A stretch of DNA of 64,000 bases from Eikenella glucosivorans. GTDB taxonomy: Bacteria > Pseudomonadota > Gammaproteobacteria > Burkholderiales > Neisseriaceae. This document shows, piece after piece, positions 58,478 through 64,000 of this stretch. The notes beneath the pieces are model-generated. The model saw only the letters and a list, made by a program, of their open reading frames with translations, did no database searches and was not told where the DNA came from. The position numbers and the translations under genes were made by a program. The DNA is taken from NCBI RefSeq assembly GCF_016025525.2, contig NZ_JACSGR010000004.1, positions 124,001-188,000 on the forward strand, written 5' to 3'. Positions within the stretch are counted from its first letter, which is position 1. Every line of letters begins with the position of its first letter.

Positions 58478-61120
58478 ATGCAAGAACACTACCAACCCTC
58501 CCTCACCGAGCCCGCCGCCCGCGAAAAATGGGCGGCGCACCGCGTTTTCAACGCCAAAGAAAACAGCGCCAAACCCAAATTCTATTGCCTCTCCATGTTC
58601 CCCTATCCCAGCGGCAGGCTGCACATGGGGCACGTGCGCAACTACACCATCGGCGACGTGCGCAGCCGCTTCAAACTGCTGAACGGGTTCAACGTGTTGC
58701 AGCCGATGGGTTGGGACGCGTTCGGCATGCCCGCCGAAAACGCCGCGCTGAAAAACGGCACCGCGCCCGCCAAGTGGACGTATGAAAACATCGCCTATAT
58801 GCGCGGCCAGTTGCAAAGCTTGGGTTTCGCGCTGGATTGGGAACGCGAAATCGCCACCTGCCGCCCGGAATACTACCGCTGGGAGCAGCTCCTGTTCACT
58901 AAATTGTTTGAAAAAGGCATCGTGTACAAGAAACTAGGCACGGTGAACTGGGACCCGGTGGACCACACCGTGCTGGCCAACGAGCAGGTGATTGACGGGC
59001 GCGGCTGGCGCAGCGGCGCGCTGGTGGAAAAGCGCGAAATCCCGATGTACTACTTCAAAATCACCGATTATGCCGAGCAGCTTCTGGCCGATTTGGACGG
59101 CTTGGACTGGCCGGAGCAGGTGAAAACCATGCAGCGCAACTGGATCGGCAAATCGCGCGGCATGAACGTGCGTTTTCAGGTAGCCTCTGATAGCCGCGAA
59201 GGGCTACCTGAAAATTATGCCGATTATATTCAAGTGTATACCACCCGCCCTGACACGCTGATGGGCGCGACCTATGTGGCCGTGGCCGCCGAACACCCGC
59301 TGGCCGCCGCCGCTGCCGAAAAGCAGCCTGCACTTCAAGCGTTCATTGCCGAATGCAAGGCCGGCAGCGTGGCCGAAGCCGATATGGCGACGATGGAGAA
59401 AAAGGGTATGCCCACCGGCCGCTTCGTCATCAACCCGCTCAACGGCGAGCGGCTGGAAGTGTGGGTGGCGAACTATGTGCTGTGGGGCTACGGCGACGGC
59501 GCGGTGATGGCCGTGCCCGCGCACGACGAGCGCGATTTTGAATTTGCCAATAAATTCGGCCTGCCGATTAAACAGGTTATCGAATTGGACGAACCGCAGC
59601 CCTACAACCCCGCCGTGTGGCACGACTGGTATGGTGCGAAGGAAAACACGCGGCTGATAAATTCAGGAGAATTCAACGGTTTGGATTTTCAGACTGCCTT
59701 CGATGCGATTGCCGCCAAGTTGCAGGCTGCTGCTGCGGGCGAGCCGAAAACGCAATACCGCCTGCGCGACTGGGGCATTTCCCGCCAGCGCTACTGGGGC
59801 TGCCCGATTCCCATCATCCACTGCGAAAGCTGCGGCGAAGTGCCCGTGCCGGCACAGGATTTGCCTGTAGTGCTGCCGGAAAACGTGGTGCCCGACGGCG
59901 CGGGTTCGCCGCTGGCCAAAATGCCCGAATTTTACGAGACGAAATGTCCGAAATGCGGCGGCGCGGCCAAGCGCGAAACCGACACCATGGACACCTTCAT
60001 GGAATCGAGCTGGTACCAGTTCCGCTATATGTCGCCACGCGACGACGCGCACATGGTCGCGCCCGCAGCGGCGGAATATTGGGGGCAGGCCGACCAATAC
60101 ATCGGCGGCATCGAACACGCCATTTTGCACCTGCTCTACGCCCGCTTCTTCACCAAGTTGATGAACGAAGAAGGGATTGTGCCCGTGCGCGAGCCGTTCA
60201 AGCAGTTGCTCACGCAGGGCATGGTGCTGGCGCAAACCTATTACCGCGACCGCGCCGACGGCGGCAAGGAATGGTTCAATCCTGCCGACGTGGATTTGCA
60301 ACTGGACGACAAAGGCCGCCCCGCCTCCGCCGTGCTGCGCGCCGACGGCCAGCCCGTGCAGATTGGCGGCATGGAAAAAATGTCCAAATCCAAAAACAAC
60401 GGCGTTGATCCGCAAACCCTGATTGACACCTACGGCGCGGACACCGCCCGCCTGTTCATGATGTTCGCCGCGCCGCCCGAACAGTCGCTGGAATGGAACG
60501 ATGCCGCCGTGGAGGGCGCGCACCGCTTCCTGCGCCGCCTGTGGCGCACCGTGTACGAATTTAAGCAGGGCGGCACGGCGCCGGCGTTTTCAGGTAGCCA
60601 CAACGCGCTGGCAGGCAGCCTGCAAGAGTTGCGCTTCAAGCTGCACAGCACCATCGCCAAAGTAACCGACGACTACGACCGCCGCCAGCAGTTCAACACC
60701 GCCGTGGCCGCCGTGATGGAGCTGCTGAACCAATACGATGCCACCGCCAAGAGCGGCGCGTTGGCCGAGGCGCACGGCCGCGAAGTGGCGCAGGAAACGC
60801 TGGAAGCCGTGCTGCTGTTGCTGTGGCCCATCGTGCCGCACATCTGCGAAAGCCTGTGGGGCGAGCTGCGCGAGGGCGGCAAGGTGTGGGAAACCGTGTG
60901 GCCGAAAGCCGATTCCGCCGCGCTGGTGCAGACAGAAATCGAAATGATGGTGCAGGTGAACGGCAAGCTGCGTGACAAAATCACCGTGCCCGCCGAGGCC
61001 GACAAAGCCGCCATCGAAGCCGCCGCGCTCGCCACCGCCGGCGCGCAGAAGTTTATGGACGGCAAGGCGGCGAAGAAAATCATCGTTGTGCCGAAACGGC
61101 TGGTGAATATTGTGGTGTGA
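58478..61120 (+). CDS. leuS: leucyl-tRNA synthetase
   Basis: 880 residues. The HIGH motif is in MFPYPSGRLHMGHVRNYTIGD and KMSKS in GGMEKMSKSKNN. The editing domain has TTRPDTLMGATYVAVAAEHPLA. The start at 58478 follows the promoter TATAAT and gives the family N-terminus MQEHYQPSLTEPAAREKW. An inverted pair of uptake sequences inside the gene (59172-59215) codes for RFQVASDSREGLPENYAD at the entrance to the editing domain, where other LeuRS have a shorter variable loop. A third uptake sequence near 60588 codes for AFSGSHN. Confidence 0.97.
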   Translation: MQEHYQPSLTEPAAREKWAAHRVFNAKENSAKPKFYCLSMFPYPSGRLHMGHVRNYTIGDVRSRFKLLNGFNVLQPMGWDAFGMPAENAALKNGTAPAKWTYENIAYMRGQLQSLGFALDWEREIATCRPEYYRWEQLLFTKLFEKGIVYKKLGTVNWDPVDHTVLANEQVIDGRGWRSGALVEKREIPMYYFKITDYAEQLLADLDGLDWPEQVKTMQRNWIGKSRGMNVRFQVASDSREGLPENYADYIQVYTTRPDTLMGATYVAVAAEHPLAAAAAEKQPALQAFIAECKAGSVAEADMATMEKKGMPTGRFVINPLNGERLEVWVANYVLWGYGDGAVMAVPAHDERDFEFANKFGLPIKQVIELDEPQPYNPAVWHDWYGAKENTRLINSGEFNGLDFQTAFDAIAAKLQAAAAGEPKTQYRLRDWGISRQRYWGCPIPIIHCESCGEVPVPAQDLPVVLPENVVPDGAGSPLAKMPEFYETKCPKCGGAAKRETDTMDTFMESSWYQFRYMSPRDDAHMVAPAAAEYWGQADQYIGGIEHAILHLLYARFFTKLMNEEGIVPVREPFKQLLTQGMVLAQTYYRDRADGGKEWFNPADVDLQLDDKGRPASAVLRADGQPVQIGGMEKMSKSKNNGVDPQTLIDTYGADTARLFMMFAAPPEQSLEWNDAAVEGAHRFLRRLWRTVYEFKQGGTAPAFSGSHNALAGSLQELRFKLHSTIAKVTDDYDRRQQFNTAVAAVMELLNQYDATAKSGALAEAHGREVAQETLEAVLLLLWPIVPHICESLWGELREGGKVWETVWPKADSAALVQTEIEMMVQVNGKLRDKITVPAEADKAAIEAAALATAGAQKFMDGKAAKKIIVVPKRLVNIVV
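59172..59215. repeat. inverted pair of uptake sequences inside leuS
   Basis: TTTTCAGGTAGCCT and GGCTACCTGAAAA stand in opposite orientation about 17 bases apart, both translated in the leuS frame. Confidence 0.9.
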
Positions 61121-61259
61121 GGCCGTTGGGCTGTTAAAGGCTGCTTGAAAACTGTGTATTGGTTTTCAGGTAGCCTTGTTGTCATGTTATGGGGCTACCT
61201 GAAAATATTTGCCTTAAATTTTCAGGTAGCCTTAAATATGCAAAACCAAGGAACGAATC

Positions 61260-61649
61260 ATGTTGAGAAAAGTTTTTGCTTTAACGGCGCTGCTACCTGC
61301 TTTGGCTGCCGCCGAACCGCCTATCCGAGATTGCCGCACCTTCTTGTTGGATATGAGCGCGTTGGGTTTCCGTATTGGAGCATGCCGTAAAAATGCCGAG
61401 CATCCCTATGTGATTCAATTGGAAAAACGACAATCCGAATGTGCTGTCACGTGGGCAGATCCTGTAGTGCGTGCGGAGGCTAGGGAGGTGTATCGCACTT
61501 TGAGCGATGAGCTCATCAATGATGCGATAACTCCGGAGACAGTGGATGCAGTGCTGGCTGGTAAATCGATTGATATGAGCAAAACCGAGTTGTGTAGCGG
61601 ATATGACAATTATTTGCGAGAGATGGCGCGGCGCTATCTGCGCCAGTGA
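61260..61649 (+). CDS. exported protein, first of a tandem paralogous pair
   Basis: 129 residues. The signal peptide MLRKVFALTALLPALAAA precedes EPPIRDCRTFLLDMSALGFRIGACRKN, with cysteines at CR, AC, ECAV and LCSGY. The last stretch YLREMARRYLRQ is helical. It is clearly related along its length to the next gene (61867-62256). No known domain is recognised; a periplasmic location is likely. AAGGAACG precedes the ATG. Confidence 0.75.
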   Translation: MLRKVFALTALLPALAAAEPPIRDCRTFLLDMSALGFRIGACRKNAEHPYVIQLEKRQSECAVTWADPVVRAEAREVYRTLSDELINDAITPETVDAVLAGKSIDMSKTELCSGYDNYLREMARRYLRQ

Positions 61650-61866
61650 AACGAGCAGCAGGGGAGGGGGATGGTTTTAGCCTCATTGAGGCTTTATTTC
61701 AGCTAGCCCTTTCCTGCGCAGAGGCTACCTGAAAAATACCCGCCCCAAGTTTTCACTTCGCTGAAGTTTGCGTTTTAGCTTCGCAGAAACTCACTCCGTT
61801 CGTTTTAACTGCGTTGAAGCTCACGCTTTCAGGTAGCCTTAAATAGGTAAAACCAAGGAGCGAACC
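61650..61866. repeat. spacer with uptake sequences and companion repeats between the tandem paralogs
   Basis: A degenerate and a perfect uptake sequence near 61690-61735 are followed by TTCACTTCGCTGAAGTTTGCG, TTTAGCTTCGCAGAAACTCAC and TTTAACTGCGTTGAAGCTCACG, then a further uptake sequence at about 61830. The final 30 bp before each paralog (CCTTAAATA ... AACCAAGGA) are near-identical. Confidence 0.7.
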
Positions 61867-62256
61867 ATGTTGAGGAAAATCTTTGCTTTCGTGGCGTTGC
61901 TGCCTGCTTTGGCCGCCGCCGAGCCGCCTATCCGGGATTGCCGTGTTTTTCTGCTGGATATGAGCACGTTGGGTTTCCGCGCCGGTATCTGCCAGAAAAA
62001 TATCGAACAGCCCGAAGTTGTCCGCTTGCGGGCAAGGGAGCGGGAATGTTCCGCCATATCAGCAGATGGTGAATTGAATGAGGAAATCAGGATGCGGCAG
62101 CTTGCCCTGCACGATGAATTCGTCAATGAAGCCGTAACGCGGGAAACGGTGGGGGCGGCATTGGCCGGCAAACCGGCGGATGTGGGCGGAACTGCATTTT
62201 GCCGGGCATACGATAAGCAGTTGGATGAAATGGCGCGGCGCTATCTGCAGCCGTAA
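61867..62256 (+). CDS. exported protein, second of a tandem paralogous pair
   Basis: 129 residues, same length as its neighbour. The signal MLRKIFAFVALLPALAAA and the stretch EPPIRDCRVFLLDMSTLGFRAG are almost the same; the middle has diverged (ADGELNEEIRMRQLALHDEF against ADPVVRAEAREVYRTLSDEL) and the end (LDEMARRYLQP) is again similar. The four cysteines are kept in order. The pair arose by duplication together with the upstream leader. Confidence 0.75.
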   Translation: MLRKIFAFVALLPALAAAEPPIRDCRVFLLDMSTLGFRAGICQKNIEQPEVVRLRARERECSAISADGELNEEIRMRQLALHDEFVNEAVTRETVGAALAGKPADVGGTAFCRAYDKQLDEMARRYLQP

Positions 62257-62340
62257 ACAGACAATGGCCGGGCAAGGCAGCACTTTTCAGATGTCTGAAA
62301 CGGCTACCGAGCCCCAATCACAAAACAAACTGAAAACGGA

Positions 62341-62406
62341 AAAAGGCTACCTGAAAATTTTGGCTTCGCAGAAACTGCCTTGAAGCTCGTTTTCAGGTAG
62401 CCTTTT
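62341..62406. terminator. uptake-sequence pair between convergent genes
   Basis: AAAAGGCTACCTGAAAA (62341-62357) and TTTTCAGGTAGCCTTTT (62390-62406) are inverted arms enclosing a companion motif (GGCTTCGCAGAAAC). Confidence 0.75.
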
Positions 62407-62461
62407 CATCCGGCCGAAGCGTATCGCCCGCTATCGCCCGGGCACGCTTGCGTGTGGCTGG

Positions 62462-63883
62462 CTAAATCAGGAAGAAATACGCCCAAGCCGATACCACGAT
62501 GATGGAGAGGATATTCAGCAGCAGCCCAACCTGCATCATTTCCTTCTGCTTGATCAAGCCCGTGCCGAATACGATCGCATTGGGCGGCGTGGCCACCGGC
62601 AGCATAAAGGCGCAAGAGGCACCGATGCCGATAATCAGCACCAACACTTCCTGGTTCATGCCCATTTGGGCGGCAATCGTGCCGAACACGGGCACCAGCA
62701 GCGCGGCGGAGGCGGTGTTGCTGGTGAACTCGGTGAGGAAGATGATGAAGGCGGCCACCACCAGGATGATTACCAAGGGGTGCGCCTGCCCGAACGTGGC
62801 CGCCACTTCATTGCCCAGCGCGGCGGAAGCGCCCGATTTTTCCATCATTACGGAGAGGGTGATGCCGCCGCCGAACAGCATCAGCGTGCCCCAGTCGGTG
62901 TTGCGCGCCACTTCGCGCCAGCTCACCACGCCGAACATCACCACCGCCACCGCGGCCACCATGGCGATGAAACTGTCGATGGATTTGATGCCGGTGGCTT
63001 TGCCCAGCTCCGAGCCGAAAATCCAGCACAGCGCGGTGAGCACGAAAATGATGACGGTAATCACGCGGTGCAGCGTCCAAGGGATGTCTTCTTTCTGTTG
63101 GAAATCCACCTTTTCGGCAAAGTTCGGTTTCAGCACCACAAACAGGGAAAACAGCATCAAGGGTAACAGCACTAGCATCATCGGTAGGCCGTATTTCATC
63201 CAGCCGGCAAAGTCGAGATCAAGCGCTTTGGCGGCAATGGCATTGGGAGGCGAGCCCACCAGCGTGCCCAAGCCGCCGATGCTGGCGCAATAGGCGATGC
63301 CCAGCAGCACGAATACAAAGGTTTTGCGGTCTTTTTCCTTGTCAACGTGCCCCATCAGTCCCATGGCCAGCGGCAGCATCATGGCGGCGGTGGCGGTGTT
63401 GCTGATCCACATGGAAAGCCCCGTAGTGACCAGAAACACCATCATCACGGCTGCCAGCATATTACCGCGCGAAAGCGCAATCACCAACATGGCGATTTTC
63501 CTGTCCAGCCGCTGCACGTGCATGGCTGCCGCCAGCGCGAAACCGCCGAAAAACACATAGATAATCGGATCAGAAAAGCCGGCAAAGGCCGCTTTGGTGC
63601 CCATATCCGGGATTTTGAAGAAAATCGCCAGCAGCGGTACCGTGAGCGCGGTTACGGTGATGTGCACCGCTTCGGTAAACCACAAAATCGCCACAAACAG
63701 CAAAATGGTCAGCCCGGCCTTAACGTTGTGCTCGTAGGGCAAAAGCTGGTAGGCGATGGCGGACACCACGGCGGCAATAATGGCGATGATCAGCCCGCGA
63801 AAGCTGGTAACCGGTATCTGCGCGCTTTGCAGCTCAAAGTTTTCTGGCAGGTTGGTTTGGCTTGGGTTCTCTCTGAAATTCAT
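62462..63883 (-). CDS. DASS/SLC13-family sodium-coupled anion symporter
   Basis: 473 residues with about eleven membrane helices. The two family signatures are WISNTATAAMMLPLAMG and FTSNTASAALLVPVFG (SNT motifs that bind sodium and the carboxylate or sulfate). GGLGTLVGSPPNAIAAK and LPVATPPNAIVFG follow each. The substrate is probably a C4-dicarboxylate or citrate-like anion. An uptake sequence is not the source of NLPENFEL at the N-terminus, although the peptide looks similar. About 90 bp upstream of the start lies AT-rich leader DNA. Confidence 0.93.
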   Translation of the reverse strand: MNFRENPSQTNLPENFELQSAQIPVTSFRGLIIAIIAAVVSAIAYQLLPYEHNVKAGLTILLFVAILWFTEAVHITVTALTVPLLAIFFKIPDMGTKAAFAGFSDPIIYVFFGGFALAAAMHVQRLDRKIAMLVIALSRGNMLAAVMMVFLVTTGLSMWISNTATAAMMLPLAMGLMGHVDKEKDRKTFVFVLLGIAYCASIGGLGTLVGSPPNAIAAKALDLDFAGWMKYGLPMMLVLLPLMLFSLFVVLKPNFAEKVDFQQKEDIPWTLHRVITVIIFVLTALCWIFGSELGKATGIKSIDSFIAMVAAVAVVMFGVVSWREVARNTDWGTLMLFGGGITLSVMMEKSGASAALGNEVAATFGQAHPLVIILVVAAFIIFLTEFTSNTASAALLVPVFGTIAAQMGMNQEVLVLIIGIGASCAFMLPVATPPNAIVFGTGLIKQKEMMQVGLLLNILSIIVVSAWAYFFLI

Positions 63884-64000
63884 TTTTCCGTCTCCATAAA
63901 GCTTGGTTAATCTTTATCTTCACGTTTTTTATCGTTTAAGCCATGAGCATGTGTGTACTCATGGCGGAAGAATAAGGTTGGGTGCGGGTTCTGTCAATCA
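63884..64000. other. right-edge leader region of the symporter gene
   Basis: AT-rich sequence with no gene visible; it presumably holds the promoter of the symporter gene. Confidence 0.4.

Noticed and set aside
11983..62406. CRISPR array suggested by regularly repeated 12-mers
   Set aside because: The repeats are uptake sequences in both orientations at irregular distances, without uniform spacers or cas genes.

Overview
The window looks like the chromosome of an Eikenella-type member of the Neisseriaceae. The 12-mer AGGCTACCTGAA and its complement occur dozens of times, in intergenic hairpins and inside genes. From memory this is the Eikenella dialect of the Neisseriaceae DNA uptake sequence (eikDUS). 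Gene content fits: a Neisseria-type order for the division and cell-wall (dcw) genes, a short PilZ, an incomplete PTS, and a Neisseria-like small RNA locus.

Region 1 (1-10704, all minus strand) is the maintenance end of an integrative conjugative element: parA, parB, a DUF2857-like gene, a winged-helix gene, an STY4528-type replication gene, a TIGR03761-type gene, a possible DUF3158 gene, a small two-helix membrane protein, a fitAB toxin-antitoxin pair with an inverted-repeat operator, ssb, and the N-terminal part of a TraC/VirB4-type conjugation ATPase that runs off the left edge. It holds few uptake sequences. Its junction with the chromosome lies between parA and trpS.

Region 2 (10.9-18.1 kb) carries housekeeping genes: trpS, a class 1A dihydroorotate dehydrogenase, hslO, hldD, a GNAT acetyltransferase between two copies of a 70-bp repeat, and a MidA-like methyltransferase. 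Region 3 (18.2-40 kb) is the dcw cluster: mraZ-rsmH-ftsL-ftsI-murE-murF-mraY-murD-ftsW-murG-murC-ddlB-ftsQ-ftsA-ftsZ. Five unrelated genes and several uptake-sequence hairpins interrupt it. mraZ has a clear promoter followed by TGGGG repeats.

Region 4 (40-48.7 kb) has tatD-pilZ-holB, a DedA protein, then a possible biosynthetic group: ATP-grasp ligase, acyltransferase-like protein, small acidic protein, Rieske oxygenase and HAD hydrolase. Its intergenic DNA mixes uptake-sequence dialects. Region 5 (48.7-64 kb) has membrane proteins, lipoproteins, tRNA-Gly(CCC), prfC, an inositol-phosphatase family gene, DUF456, a PTS module (EIIA-Man, HPr, EI), a probable small RNA whose terminator loop is complementary to ribosome binding sites, leuS with an inverted uptake-sequence pair inside its coding sequence, two tandem paralogous exported proteins, and a DASS-family anion symporter.

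Functional calls rest on reading conserved motifs and on memory of protein families. No database search was run.
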